64,000 nt of DNA from Pedobacter soli (GTDB taxonomy: Bacteria > Bacteroidota > Bacteroidia > Sphingobacteriales > Sphingobacteriaceae): positions 372,001 to 436,000 of the forward strand of contig NZ_FMZH01000005.1 of the NCBI RefSeq assembly GCF_900101435.1. The letters are read 5' to 3'. The position numbers and the translations under genes were made by a program. The notes beneath the pieces are model-generated. The model saw only the letters and a program-made list of their open reading frames with translations. It was not told the origin of the DNA and searched no databases. Shown in pieces: positions 8,958 to 17,970 of this stretch (its first letter is position 1; every line of letters starts with the position of its first letter).

Positions 8958-8995
8958 TTTAACTATTTAAATTAATAACAAATTAAATCCACACT

Positions 8996-9334
8996 ATGGA
9001 AGATCAAAAACCTCAGGATCAAGCTCCATTTGGTCAACAGCCATTTGGCCAGTCTCCATTTGGAGGCGCACCAACCCCTCAACCTAAAAACTGGCTTGTA
9101 GAATCGATATTGGTAACGCTGTTTTGCTGTTTACCATTCGGCATTGCCGGTATTGTAAACGCGGCAAATGTAAATAGCAAATACGCAATGGGAGATTATG
9201 CCGGTGCACAGGCTGCTTCAGCTGCTGCCGGAAAATGGACCAAAATCGGATTCTTCTGCGGAATTGGCGTAGGTATTTTATATATCTTGTTCTTTGTAGT
9301 ATTAGGAATGGGTGGAGCATTAATGAACCGCTAA
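8996..9334 (+). CDS. CD225/dispanin-family small membrane protein
   Basis: A 112-residue protein. Residues 1-32 are a Pro/Gln/Gly/Phe-rich tail with three PFGQ/PFGG-type repeats. Then comes the CD225 core: a membrane stretch LVESILVTLFCCLPFGIAGI, the conserved cytoplasmic segment NAANVNSKYAMGDYAGAQ, and a second membrane helix near 82-108. This is the topology of the IFITM/dispanin superfamily. Bacterial members have no established function. A DUF2752 gene follows 3 bp later, and the two families often travel together in this phylum as I recall, so a shared inner-membrane role is likely. Confidence 0.82.
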   Translation: MEDQKPQDQAPFGQQPFGQSPFGGAPTPQPKNWLVESILVTLFCCLPFGIAGIVNAANVNSKYAMGDYAGAQAASAAAGKWTKIGFFCGIGVGILYILFFVVLGMGGALMNR

Positions 9335-9337
9335 TAA

Positions 9338-9733
9338 ATGAAATTGAAGTACATCTTAGGTTTAATCATTGCAGTAGTACTCTCTGTAGTATACTATAAG
9401 TTTAATCCTGAGGTGTACCATTTCTTCCCGGAATGTCCTTTCCATAAATTTCTACACCTCGACTGCCCTGGATGTGGCTCGCAACGGGCAATTAATGCAC
9501 TATTGCATTTAAATATTGAAAAGGCTATTGATTATAACCTCCTTCTGGTACTAAGTATCCCTCTCCTGCTGGCGCAGCTTAGTGCTAAAGTTTATGCTTA
9601 TTTTACCCAACAAGCTATTGTCCTTAATTTTTGGCATAAACCCATTACCCCAAAAATTATTTTCGCGCTTGTTATGTTGTTCTGGGTTGCCAGAAATATT
9701 CCCTTTAAGCCATTCAATTATCTGGCAGCTTAA
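9338..9733 (+). CDS. DUF2752 membrane protein
   Basis: A 131-residue protein with an N-terminal helix (residues 5-20), the DUF2752 hallmark CPGCGSQRAINALLH after HKFLHLDCP, then two more membrane helices. The cysteine pair and the following Arg are the conserved family features; function is unknown. It sits 3 bp after the CD225 gene. Its TAA stop overlaps the TAA stop of the convergent RDD gene, the two codons sharing bases on opposite strands. Confidence 0.82.
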   Translation: MKLKYILGLIIAVVLSVVYYKFNPEVYHFFPECPFHKFLHLDCPGCGSQRAINALLHLNIEKAIDYNLLLVLSIPLLLAQLSAKVYAYFTQQAIVLNFWHKPITPKIIFALVMLFWVARNIPFKPFNYLAA

Positions 9734-10473
9734 ACATTCACCATCGAGGTTAGGTGTTTATAATCCTTAAGCACCGTTTCTAAAAACTGTAACTCATTCA
9801 TACCCGCCGGTATGCTTACCACAATATGTTCTTTTGTTTTGGCTGCCATGGCATAAATTAATTCGGCATTGCCTGTTTGGTAGTAACTGGTTAATACTTC
9901 GTGAATGAGCTCGACTTCGCGATCGTTTAAATGCAGAACTGCTTTAAATTGTGCTTCGTAGGTTTCGGGCAGGCTAAAACTAAATGCGGTGTTGGTAAAC
10001 TGTGTTCGCGGAGTAGTTTTAATTAAGGTGGTTTTACCCAAAATATCGCCTAAACGCTGATGATTTTTAGTTGCGATTACTGAAATTATAGCAACCACGC
10101 CCCAGCCAAAGGGAATGCCAAAATCAATGGTCCTGAACAACCATCTTAATAAATACTGGCTAAGCGTTGGCTGGCCGCCATCCAGGCTAATTACTCTTAC
10201 TTTAAGTACCTTCTTACCTAAACTTTGTCCATCCATGGTAAGCTCGCAAACCAGATCGTAAAAAACAAAAATGGCCAGGAATATAAAAAACACTACCATG
10301 GCAGCATTGCTCGACATGCTGTATGAAGCTGCGCCGATCAGAATCATAGCAATAACGCCAAGTACCAGAAAAATGCCCAAATCTATACACCTTGCGGCAA
10401 TACGTTCGCCCAGACCGGCAATTTCATAAGAGATATCGATATTTTGAGCAGTGCTAATTTTGATACTATCCAT
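9730..10473 (-). CDS. RDD-family membrane protein
   Basis: A 247-residue protein. Residues 20-150 form the RDD domain with three membrane segments: the Arg of AARCIDLGIF, the Asp of VFYDLVCELTMDGQSLGKKVL and a later helix FGIPFGWGVVAIISV. The C-terminal ~100 residues are soluble. RDD proteins are of mixed function (some are Na+/H+ antiporters). Here it is transcribed divergently from the SpoIIM/MoxR/DUF58 operon, with which RDD genes are regularly grouped in Bacteroidota, so a link to that envelope system is more likely than an antiporter role. Its stop codon overlaps that of the DUF2752 gene. Confidence 0.85.
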   Translation of the reverse strand: MDSIKISTAQNIDISYEIAGLGERIAARCIDLGIFLVLGVIAMILIGAASYSMSSNAAMVVFFIFLAIFVFYDLVCELTMDGQSLGKKVLKVRVISLDGGQPTLSQYLLRWLFRTIDFGIPFGWGVVAIISVIATKNHQRLGDILGKTTLIKTTPRTQFTNTAFSFSLPETYEAQFKAVLHLNDREVELIHEVLTSYYQTGNAELIYAMAAKTKEHIVVSIPAGMNELQFLETVLKDYKHLTSMVNV

Positions 10474-10627
10474 ATTTCAAACATAATTTTTTTTAAGGAT
10501 AATCGCTGTATTTTCAATAGGTAATTTTTAAACTAAGCATTTCTTATATTTTTTCACCATTTTATCCGATTGGTTCTTTATCCATAAAAAATTAACTATT
10601 TTAACCCAAGATTTGGTAACGCCTTAA

Positions 10628-11581
10628 ATGAGAGAAGCACTATTTGTTAAACAAAATTCGGAGAAGTGGCAGCATTACGATTCCATGCAGCAGGCAAATC
10701 CTGATGAAGTGGCCAATCAGTTTATCGAAATCACCAACGACCTGGCTTATGCCAAAACATTTTATCCCAACTCTAAAACAACAGCCTATTTAAATGGGCT
10801 GGCGTCTAAATTACACCGGTCGGTTTACAAGAACAAAAAAGAGAAAGCCAACCGTTTTATCCATTTCTGGAAAACCGAACTTCCGCTGGTATTCTTTCAA
10901 TACAAAAAACAGATCTGGTATGCATTTGCATTTTTTATCATTTCCTGTGCCATTGGTGCCCTTTCGGCCAAATACGACGATACTTTTGTAAGGTTGATCA
11001 TGGGCGATAGTTATGTAAATATGACCAACGAGAACATTGCCAAAGGCGATCCTTTCGGGGTGTACAAACGACAGAACGAATTTATGATGTTCTTTCAAAT
11101 TGGCGCCAATAACATTTACGTGGCGCTGTATACCTTTGTGTTGGGCATTATATTTTCTTTCGGCACTATTGTGTCGCTTTTCCGAAACGGAATAATGCTC
11201 GGTTCTTTTCAATATTTCTTTTTTAGCAAAGGACTGGGTTTTCAATCGGTAATGGTGATCTGGATTCATGGAACGCTCGAAATATCGGCCATTGTGCTGG
11301 CAGGTGCCGCGGGTATTATATTAGGTAATAGTTTACTTTTCCCCAAAACTTATTCGCGCATGGCATCGGTATTAAGAGGTGCAAAAGATGGTTTAAAAAT
11401 CGTAATCGGTTTAATTCCCATCTTCCTTGTTGCGGCCTTTTTCGAAAGTTTTGTTACCCGCCATACCGAAATGCCACTGGTATTGAGTGCAAGCATTTTA
11501 TTATCATCAGCAGCCTTTATCGTTTGGTACGTATTCATTTATCCAGCCAAAATTAAGCTCAAACAAACCGAAAGTAATTAA
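10628..11581 (+). CDS. SpoIIM-family (stage II sporulation protein M) membrane protein
   Basis: A 317-residue protein that opens the six-gene MoxR/DUF58 operon. Residues 1-95 are soluble and helical. The remainder has about five membrane helices, with the family motifs FFQIGANNIYVALYTFVLG and WIHGTLEISAIVLAG. In non-sporulating bacteria this family accompanies MoxR AAA ATPases, and its function is unknown. The upstream 150-bp gap shared with the RDD gene contains AAGATTTG 12 nt before the ATG, a 7-of-8 match to the -7 box, but I could not fix a -33 element. Confidence 0.85.
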   Translation: MREALFVKQNSEKWQHYDSMQQANPDEVANQFIEITNDLAYAKTFYPNSKTTAYLNGLASKLHRSVYKNKKEKANRFIHFWKTELPLVFFQYKKQIWYAFAFFIISCAIGALSAKYDDTFVRLIMGDSYVNMTNENIAKGDPFGVYKRQNEFMMFFQIGANNIYVALYTFVLGIIFSFGTIVSLFRNGIMLGSFQYFFFSKGLGFQSVMVIWIHGTLEISAIVLAGAAGIILGNSLLFPKTYSRMASVLRGAKDGLKIVIGLIPIFLVAAFFESFVTRHTEMPLVLSASILLSSAAFIVWYVFIYPAKIKLKQTESN

Positions 11582-11582
11582 C

Positions 11583-12467
11583 ATGGTAAATCAATTAGAA
11601 TTTAAGAAAAGAAGAGATTTCGGCCAGGTAATTAACGATACCTTCACGTTTATGCGGCAAAATTTTAAGCCCTTAATTAAAACTTACTTTACTTTTTGCG
11701 GCCTGTTTGTTTTGGCCAGCATGGCCGCCATGTTGATGCAACAGTATAAAATGGTCAACATTATTAATACTATTGGCAATGGTAGAAATACCACCGGAAT
11801 TGGATTTGGAAGCTTATATGGTATAGAGTATTTCCTGACCATTCTATTTTCGCTTGCCACATACGCCAGCATGAGTGTTGCCATACTATCTTATATTGCC
11901 ATATACGTACAGAAAGGTAACCAAACGCCTACTACCGATGAAGTTTGGGGCTACTTTAAATACTATTTCTTCAGGGTTTTTGGCAATTCACTCTTACTGA
12001 TGTTAATGTTGGGGGTTGCCTTTATCTTCTGCCTGGTTCCTGGCTTCTGGCTTTTTCCATTTGTGGCCATGATGTTTCCCATTATGGTAATCGAAAACGG
12101 ATCGTTAGGCTATTCTTTTAACAGAAGTTTCAAAATTATAAAAGATAATTTCTGGGTTACCTTCGGTACACTGGTTGTGGTTTGGATTATTGTCTATGCC
12201 TGCATGAGTATGGTCATTTTACCAACCAGCCTATTGAACATGGTCAGCATGTTTGGCCGCAAAAGCCCGCACATGTCGGTAACATTAAGCATGATTACTA
12301 CAGTGCTACAATCGTTATGTCAGGTTTTTACCATCATACCCATAATTACCATTTCACTTGCGTACTTCAGTTTGGTTGAGCAAAAAGAAAATACCGGTTT
12401 AATGGAGCGCATTTCCAATTTCGGCAGTAACGAAAAACCAGTTGATAGCAGACCAGAAGAATACTAG
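11583..12467 (+). CDS. Polytopic membrane protein of the MoxR/DUF58 operon
   Basis: An open frame extends upstream inside the SpoIIM gene, but the first sensible start is the ATG two bases after the SpoIIM stop (MVNQLEFKKRRDFG), giving 294 residues. It begins with a short amphipathic segment (FGQVINDTFTFMRQNFKPL) and then about six membrane helices. The pattern resembles the YciC/GPDPase-membrane-domain type of integral protein found at this operon position, though I cannot name a family with certainty. Spacing on both sides is 1-3 bp, so it is translated with its neighbours and is probably part of the same inner-membrane assembly. Confidence 0.7.
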   Translation: MVNQLEFKKRRDFGQVINDTFTFMRQNFKPLIKTYFTFCGLFVLASMAAMLMQQYKMVNIINTIGNGRNTTGIGFGSLYGIEYFLTILFSLATYASMSVAILSYIAIYVQKGNQTPTTDEVWGYFKYYFFRVFGNSLLLMLMLGVAFIFCLVPGFWLFPFVAMMFPIMVIENGSLGYSFNRSFKIIKDNFWVTFGTLVVVWIIVYACMSMVILPTSLLNMVSMFGRKSPHMSVTLSMITTVLQSLCQVFTIIPIITISLAYFSLVEQKENTGLMERISNFGSNEKPVDSRPEEY

Positions 12468-12470
12468 CAG

Positions 12471-13202
12471 ATGCAAGGCGCTTTAATCAGACATATTTTC
12501 GTACTCCTTTTATTTTTTGCCCCGCTAATTGGTAAAGCACAAACTGGCAAAACCGGCTCTGTACCTCAGCTTGTGCGTATTGATACCAATAGCCAGGTTA
12601 TCGCTTCAAAATTTGATAAAGAAGCCATAAGCAATTATAAAGCACAAAAAGAATTTCAGTACGATGAAATTGGTCAGCAACAGCTTTCACTGTGGGAACG
12701 GTTCTGGCTGGAGTTTTGGCGCTTAATTGGCGAGTTGTTTCAGGGCGCAGCGGCTAATCCTTTTTCGCGCTATATCTTTATTGGCCTGGGGGTTGCTGTG
12801 GTGATCCTTATTGTACTTAAGTTAATTGGGTCAGAAAATATATTCAGCAAGAAATCAAAAGAAACTATCCTGCCTTATGATGTTTTAACAGAAAACATTC
12901 ACGAAATTGATTACGAGCAGGAACTGCAACGCCTCGTTGCCGAAGGTAAATTCCGCCTGGCGGTAAGGCTTTTGTATTTAAGGGCTTTAAAAAAACTAAG
13001 CGATGCTGAATTGATTGAATGGCAGCCTGAAAAAACCAATTATCATTATCTAACGGAGCTTCGTGAACCGGCACTTAAGAATGATTTTGGTAAACTTACC
13101 CTCCAGTTCGATTATATCTGGTATGGCGATTTCCCGGTCGATGCCAACCGCTTCGAACCCATAAACCAATCATTTAATCATTTTAACAATCAGATTAGAT
13201 GA
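12471..13202 (+). CDS. DUF4129 domain protein
   Basis: A 243-residue protein with a signal peptide (LIRHIFVLLLFFAPLIGKAQ), a ~55-residue linker, one membrane helix (about 100-118, YIFIGLGVAVVILIVL) and a C-terminal DUF4129 domain with the family patterns RLVAEGKFRLAVRLLYLRAL and FDYIWYGDFPV. In other bacteria this domain is fused to transglutaminase-like proteins. Its ATGA overlap with the next gene indicates translational coupling. The role is unknown beyond membership of the MoxR/DUF58 envelope operon. Confidence 0.82.
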   Translation: MQGALIRHIFVLLLFFAPLIGKAQTGKTGSVPQLVRIDTNSQVIASKFDKEAISNYKAQKEFQYDEIGQQQLSLWERFWLEFWRLIGELFQGAAANPFSRYIFIGLGVAVVILIVLKLIGSENIFSKKSKETILPYDVLTENIHEIDYEQELQRLVAEGKFRLAVRLLYLRALKKLSDAELIEWQPEKTNYHYLTELREPALKNDFGKLTLQFDYIWYGDFPVDANRFEPINQSFNHFNNQIR

Positions 13203-14389
13203 AAGGATATAAATTATATTTCATTACCGGCTGCATTTTAATATTGGCTTACCTGCTTGCCCAATATAATAAGCCCACACCAACCAACTGGGCGCCCACT
13301 TATGCTGCAAAAGATAAAATTCCTTATGGCACCTATATTTTATTTCATCAGTTAAAAGATATTTTGCCAGGCGCTGCTGTTAAAACTTCGCCGTTGGCTG
13401 TTTACAACACTTTAAAATCGAAGCATTTTAACCAAACAGTTTATTTTATGGTTGCCCAGCAGGTAGATCTCAGTAAAGATGATTTAGCCCAGCTGATTAA
13501 ATACATAGAAGCCGGAAATGATGTTTTTATTGCCAGTTACGATTTTGGCGAAATGGAGAAAGCGCTGAAACTAAAAACAGGTACGGCTTTAAATGCTGCA
13601 GGTAATACCCTTAATTTTACACATCCCAACCTTAAAACGGAGGCAAGTTATGGATTTGAAAGAGGGATAGGCAGTCAGTATTTCACTAAAATAGATACCG
13701 CTAAAGCAACTGTTTTAGGCATAAATGGAAACGGTAAGCCAAACTTTATCCGCTACAACTATGGTAAGGGTTTTCTGTATTTAATTGCAGAGCCAGGTTT
13801 TTACACCAATTTTAATCTGCTCAATAAATACGGTGCCGAATATGCTGCCAAAACCCTGGGTTATTTACATGGTAATAAAACACTCCTTTTCGACGAATAT
13901 TTTACCGGGCAGAAAAATACAAATACCGATATTTTAGGGGTGTTTTTTAAACATCCTGAACTAAAATTCGCCTACTACCTGGCTATTTTCAGTCTGCTCA
14001 TTTTCGTACTGTTTGAAATTAAACGCAGGCAAAGGATCATCCCGGTAGCCGATCCAAATACAAACTCGTCGCTGGCATTTACGCATGTAGTGGGCAGTGT
14101 GTATTATCAGGAACGCAACAACCACGATATTGCACTGAAAAGGATTAATTATTTTATGGAGCACCTGCGCAGCCGGTATTACCTTAAAACAAACGAAATT
14201 GATAAAGAATTTACACAGTTATTAATCGATAAGACAGGCATTAACGAGGCTTTGGCTAAAACATTAACCCGGTACTTTATACAGATACCTCAAATGGGTT
14301 ATTTAAATGATGCAGAATTGATCAACTTAAACGATAGCATAGAACAGTTTTATAAAAATACGCATAGCAATGGAACAAGAACAGTTTAA
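13199..14389 (+). CDS. DUF4350 domain protein
   Basis: A 396-residue membrane protein that starts in the 4-bp ATGA overlap with the DUF4129 gene. A helix at 5-22 leads into a periplasmic-facing domain (30-240) that resembles a GATase-like/ThuA fold in DUF4350 proteins, including YIEAGNDVFIASYDFG and LLFDEYFTG. A second helix sits near 255-275 (FAYYLAIFSLLIFVLFEIKRRQ), followed by a ~120-residue cytoplasmic tail. It overlaps the moxR-like gene by 20 bp. Function is unknown; it is a constant member of this operon type. Confidence 0.8.
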   Translation: MKGYKLYFITGCILILAYLLAQYNKPTPTNWAPTYAAKDKIPYGTYILFHQLKDILPGAAVKTSPLAVYNTLKSKHFNQTVYFMVAQQVDLSKDDLAQLIKYIEAGNDVFIASYDFGEMEKALKLKTGTALNAAGNTLNFTHPNLKTEASYGFERGIGSQYFTKIDTAKATVLGINGNGKPNFIRYNYGKGFLYLIAEPGFYTNFNLLNKYGAEYAAKTLGYLHGNKTLLFDEYFTGQKNTNTDILGVFFKHPELKFAYYLAIFSLLIFVLFEIKRRQRIIPVADPNTNSSLAFTHVVGSVYYQERNNHDIALKRINYFMEHLRSRYYLKTNEIDKEFTQLLIDKTGINEALAKTLTRYFIQIPQMGYLNDAELINLNDSIEQFYKNTHSNGTRTV

Positions 14390-15347
14390 CCCACGTACAG
14401 ATTTAAGCGCATTAAATGAAGCGGTAAACCAGATCAGAAACGTACTGGGGCATATCATTATCGGCCAAAAACAGGTTATCGATTTTTTAATTGTAGGCCT
14501 GCTTGCCGATGGACATATTTTAATTGAAGGTGTACCAGGAGTAGCGAAAACGCTTAGTGCCAAATTGCTGGCCAAATCTATCGCAGCGCAGTTTTCGCGG
14601 GTGCAGTTTACCCCCGATTTAATGCCTTCTGATGTTTTGGGCACGCCGATATTCAACACCAAAACCGGCGATTTTGAATTCAGGAAAGGCCCCATTTTTG
14701 GCAACATCATCCTAGTTGATGAGATTAACCGGGCTCCTGCCAAAACGCAATCGGCATTGTTCGAAGTGATGGAAGAACGCCAGGTAACCATTGATGGCGA
14801 AACCTATTTAATGGATGAGCCTTTTATGGTACTGGCCACCCAAAACCCTATCGAGCAGGAAGGCACCTACCGCTTACCCGAAGCACAGCTGGATCGTTTT
14901 CTGTTTAAAATTGAAGTAAAATACCCTTCGCTCGAAGAAGAAACGGCTATATTAACGGCACAACACACTTTGGTTAATAAAACTTTACTAAATGAAGTGA
15001 AACCTGTGCTGTCGGTAGATCAGATTCAGGCAGCAAGGGCCATTATCCGTAATTTGTATGTAGAGCCTAAGTTGCTTGAGTTTATTGCCAAAATTGTGCA
15101 CGAAACACGCAATAATTCCGCACTATATTTAGGTGCTTCGCCACGCGCATCGCTAGCCATTGTACATAGTGCCAAGGCCTTTGCCGCTATTCAAGACCGC
15201 GATTTTGTAACTCCTGATGATATTATTGCTGTTGCCGGACCGGTATTGGCACACCGCATCTTATTATCGCCCGAAAAAGAAATGGAAGGCTTAACCACCA
15301 GCGATATTGTAAATCAGATTATTAAAAAAATTGAAGTACCGAGGTAG
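14370..15347 (+). CDS. MoxR-family AAA+ ATPase
   Basis: A 325-residue ATPase. Walker A is EGVPGVAKTLSAK (the MoxR form with Ala before Lys-Thr), Walker B is ILVDEINRAPAKTQ, then MEERQVTIDG and sensor 1 ATQNPIEQEGTYRLPEAQLDR, which I cite only by its core ATQNPIEQEGTY. The sensor-2 region has GASPRASLAIVHSAKAFA. MoxR ATPases act as chaperones that mature partner complexes, often with von Willebrand or DUF58 proteins. The start overlaps the end of DUF4350 by 20 bp, and the DUF58 gene follows after 68 bp of repeat-type DNA. Confidence 0.93.
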   Translation: MEQEQFNPRTDLSALNEAVNQIRNVLGHIIIGQKQVIDFLIVGLLADGHILIEGVPGVAKTLSAKLLAKSIAAQFSRVQFTPDLMPSDVLGTPIFNTKTGDFEFRKGPIFGNIILVDEINRAPAKTQSALFEVMEERQVTIDGETYLMDEPFMVLATQNPIEQEGTYRLPEAQLDRFLFKIEVKYPSLEEETAILTAQHTLVNKTLLNEVKPVLSVDQIQAARAIIRNLYVEPKLLEFIAKIVHETRNNSALYLGASPRASLAIVHSAKAFAAIQDRDFVTPDDIIAVAGPVLAHRILLSPEKEMEGLTTSDIVNQIIKKIEVPR

Positions 15348-15413
15348 TCAGTTTTGCAGTTATCAGTTTATAGTTCACAGTTAACCGATTAAACAGTTTA
15401 AACAATTAAGCAC
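15348..15413. repeat. Word repeat inserted between moxR-like and DUF58 genes
   Basis: An otherwise tightly packed operon is interrupted here by 68 bp made of the TTGCAGTTATCAGTTTATAG, TTCACAGTTAACCGATTAAA and CAGTTTAAACAATTAAG words. It matches the family seen at 2224, 6055 and 41427. The words run from the moxR-like stop right up to the TTG start of DUF58. Confidence 0.65.
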
Positions 15414-15415
15414 CA

Positions 15416-16762
15416 TTGAAAAAACTCTTTCAGCAATATTACCTCAATTTGTTTCTAAGCGACCGCCTTTTTACGGCGATTGGGCTTTGTGTTGTGCTTT
15501 TCTTGCTGAAATTCTTTTTTGCCTGGCTTGGCGATATACCCGAAATAGCTACAGGCGTATTGTTGATCCTTTTTTTGATCGATGTTTTTATCCTCTACCG
15601 CGTTAGCGAGGGCGTTGATGCCAAAAGGTTTACTTCGAAACGCCTAAGTAATGGCGATGAAAACCCGGTACAAATCGAAATTAAAAACCGCTATGGCTTT
15701 GGTGTTACCGTAAGGGTAATTGACGAAGTTCCATTTCAGTTTCAACTGCGTGATAAAGATTTCAGGCTGCATATCAAGCCGGCTGAAATTAAATCGATTC
15801 ACTACAACCTCCGCCCAACAAAACGTGGCGAATACAATTTTGGTTTTATCAGGGCTTATATTAGTTCGCCCCTGGGCTTAATCAGCCGGCGTTACAATTT
15901 TGATGGTGCTAAAACTTTACCGGTTTACCCTTCTTTTATTAACCTTGGGCAGTATGAACTGATGGCTGTTTCGCATCATTTAACGGCATTTGGCATTAAA
16001 AAGATTAGAAAGGTTGGCCACAGCAGCGAGTTTGATCAGATCAAAAATTACGTAGGTGGCGATGATATCCGCACCATTAACTGGAAAGCTACTGCACGGA
16101 AAGGCGGTCTGATGGTAAACACCTACACTGATGAGCGCTCGCAGAATATTTATTGCATTATCGATAAATCGCGTGTAATGAAAATGCCTTTTGAAGGTTT
16201 AAGCCTGCTCGATTATGCCATCAATGCCTCAGTTGCCCTGGCCAAAGTAGCCATGCTGAAAGAAGATAAAGCCGGTTTAATTACCATATCAGAAAACATT
16301 GGCGCCGTGGTGCCCGCCGACCGGAAATCAGCACAATTGGGCACGATTATGAACGTGCTCTACAAAGAAAAAACGAGATATTTAGAAAGCAATCTCGAAG
16401 CCTTATACGCTACTGTGCGTTCGGTGGTAAAACAACGCGGGTTATTGGTATTTTTCACCAATTTCGAAAGCTTATCGGCTTTGCAAAGACAACTCCCCTA
16501 TTTAAAGCGGATTTCAAAATATCATTTATTGGTGGTGGTATTTTTCGAAAATACTGAACTCAAGGCCCTGAGCAGCGATCCGGCCAAAGATGTTGAAGGA
16601 ATTTACCACAAAACCATTGCAGAAAAGTTTATGTACGAGAAAAAACTGATGGTTAAAGAACTGAATGCACATGGTATTTTAGCCATTCTTACACCCACGC
16701 AAAAATTAACTGTAAACGTTATCAACCAGTACCTGGCGCTTAAGGCGCAACAACGGATTTAG
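15416..16762 (+). CDS. DUF58 domain protein, TTG start
   Basis: A 448-residue protein: two membrane helices near 18-60, a beta-rich region, then the DUF58/vWA-like domain with the family motif YVGGDDIRTINWKATARKGG (about 212-231) and VNTYTDERSQ. DUF58 proteins are the standard partners of MoxR ATPases. The frame opens with TTG (MKKLFQQYYL); no ATG precedes it in frame, and the sequence from there is conserved-looking, so I accept TTG. The upstream 68 bp is word-repeat DNA, so the native start or ribosome site may have been altered by repeat insertion. It is the last gene of the operon. Confidence 0.88.
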   Translation: MKKLFQQYYLNLFLSDRLFTAIGLCVVLFLLKFFFAWLGDIPEIATGVLLILFLIDVFILYRVSEGVDAKRFTSKRLSNGDENPVQIEIKNRYGFGVTVRVIDEVPFQFQLRDKDFRLHIKPAEIKSIHYNLRPTKRGEYNFGFIRAYISSPLGLISRRYNFDGAKTLPVYPSFINLGQYELMAVSHHLTAFGIKKIRKVGHSSEFDQIKNYVGGDDIRTINWKATARKGGLMVNTYTDERSQNIYCIIDKSRVMKMPFEGLSLLDYAINASVALAKVAMLKEDKAGLITISENIGAVVPADRKSAQLGTIMNVLYKEKTRYLESNLEALYATVRSVVKQRGLLVFFTNFESLSALQRQLPYLKRISKYHLLVVVFFENTELKALSSDPAKDVEGIYHKTIAEKFMYEKKLMVKELNAHGILAILTPTQKLTVNVINQYLALKAQQRI

Positions 16763-16841
16763 TCTTGAGTCTGAAGTCCGCAGTCCAAAGTCAATAATCG
16801 TCCAAAGCATCAGGACTTAAGACTATTGACTTAGGACTAAA
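16763..16841. repeat. Word repeat with AGTC / GACTT units between convergent genes
   Basis: This 80-bp gap between convergent DUF58 and NdpA-like genes is made of AGTCTTGAGTCTGAAGTCC-type words and contains the inverted pair GTCAATA...TATTGAC, so it could fold and serve as a termination region. It has no poly-T tract. It is of the same style as the other word repeats but of different word content. Confidence 0.5.
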
Positions 16842-17900
16842 CTATTCCTCTTCCCTGAAATACACCTTATAAAAGTTCATCGATTTATCATCGTCATAAC
16901 CTTTTTCAATCATGTCCTTATTGCCGTGGATATAGATATGGAAGTTCTTATCCAGTTTCAGAACGCTTTTATAGGTACGTGCCTGCTTTTTAACGGCCGA
17001 TTCGGCAATTTCAAAGTGGTCGGCAATTGGACTTTCGTATTCTTCTTCGTAGTTTTTCTTGTAATTTTTAAAAGATTCAATCCCTTCGGCATTGCCAATT
17101 ACCTCGTTGCCAAACTCCTCGATATCAAAAGTTTCCTTCTCCTTGAAATATTTCATCGAACGGTTTAACAAGTCAATTTTATCAGCCTTGCTAATTTCGT
17201 ATTCCTCGTCTAATTTCTGGGTAACAAAGTTCTTGTAAACCCCTAAAACATTGTTCGTTTGGTTATAGCTGTCGTTCCGGATTTTCAATTTCAGAAATTC
17301 ATCTTTCCAGTACACGGCAGCATCATTGCTGCTTTTCGATTGGTCAAGTACCACCACTTTGTAGCCCTCTTCTCGTGCTACATTAAAAATCAGGCAACCT
17401 TTATCCAGTTTGTTAATGCTGATGGCTTCCTGTTCGTAACTTACATTAAAGCCATCCAGCTCAGGGTAAACTTTCAGGTAAGTATCTTTGGTCTCCGATT
17501 TGAATATCCCTACCACATCCAGCTGTTCGCCTTCAATTTGTACTTTTTCGAAATAAGCCACATACAACTCACCCGATTTAATTTTGGGGTGATTGGCTAC
17601 ATCGTATAGATGTTTGGCCAGTTGTTGCGAATCTTCGTGAAAGAGTTGGTTATTTTCGAAAATTTCGTGCACAAAGTGAAATACTTCGTTCAGTTCCAGG
17701 TTATCGTTGGGGTGATAAAAATGGTAAACTTCATTTACCTTTTCGAAAGGCTTTAAAAAATACTGCATCAACAGATTTCCCAAAACCTCATCATCAATTT
17801 TTAACGGCGCATCAGAAAGCTTATAATATTCTTCAAGCAATTTGTTGCCTGTATGATGGATGGAAAGTTGCTTCAGCGAAGCCTCGAAAAATGAAATCAT
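16842..17900 (-). CDS. Nucleoid-associated protein, NdpA/YejK (37-kDa) family
   Basis: A 352-residue soluble acidic protein. The N-terminal segment ISFFEASLKQLSIHHTG, the central ELYVAYFEKVQIEGEQLDVVGIFKSE (cited by its start) and KGCLIFNVAREEGYKVVVLD match the NA37/YejK family. Members bind nucleoid DNA in E. coli, but in Bacteroidota their role is not established. It contains no helix-turn-helix that I can see. It is monocistronic, convergent with DUF58. Confidence 0.75.
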   Translation of the reverse strand: MISFFEASLKQLSIHHTGNKLLEEYYKLSDAPLKIDDEVLGNLLMQYFLKPFEKVNEVYHFYHPNDNLELNEVFHFVHEIFENNQLFHEDSQQLAKHLYDVANHPKIKSGELYVAYFEKVQIEGEQLDVVGIFKSETKDTYLKVYPELDGFNVSYEQEAISINKLDKGCLIFNVAREEGYKVVVLDQSKSSNDAAVYWKDEFLKLKIRNDSYNQTNNVLGVYKNFVTQKLDEEYEISKADKIDLLNRSMKYFKEKETFDIEEFGNEVIGNAEGIESFKNYKKNYEEEYESPIADHFEIAESAVKKQARTYKSVLKLDKNFHIYIHGNKDMIEKGYDDDKSMNFYKVYFREEE

Positions 17901-17970
17901 AAGGGCAAAAATAACAAAATCATTGGTTAACCTTTCCCGTTATACCATCATTCTGCCATTCGAAACTGAA

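Noticed and set aside
11487..11582. 32-codon upstream extension of the membrane protein gene after SpoIIM
   Set aside because: It overlaps the SpoIIM coding sequence and its sequence (QAFYYHQQPL) is unlike the family; the ATG directly after the SpoIIM stop is better.
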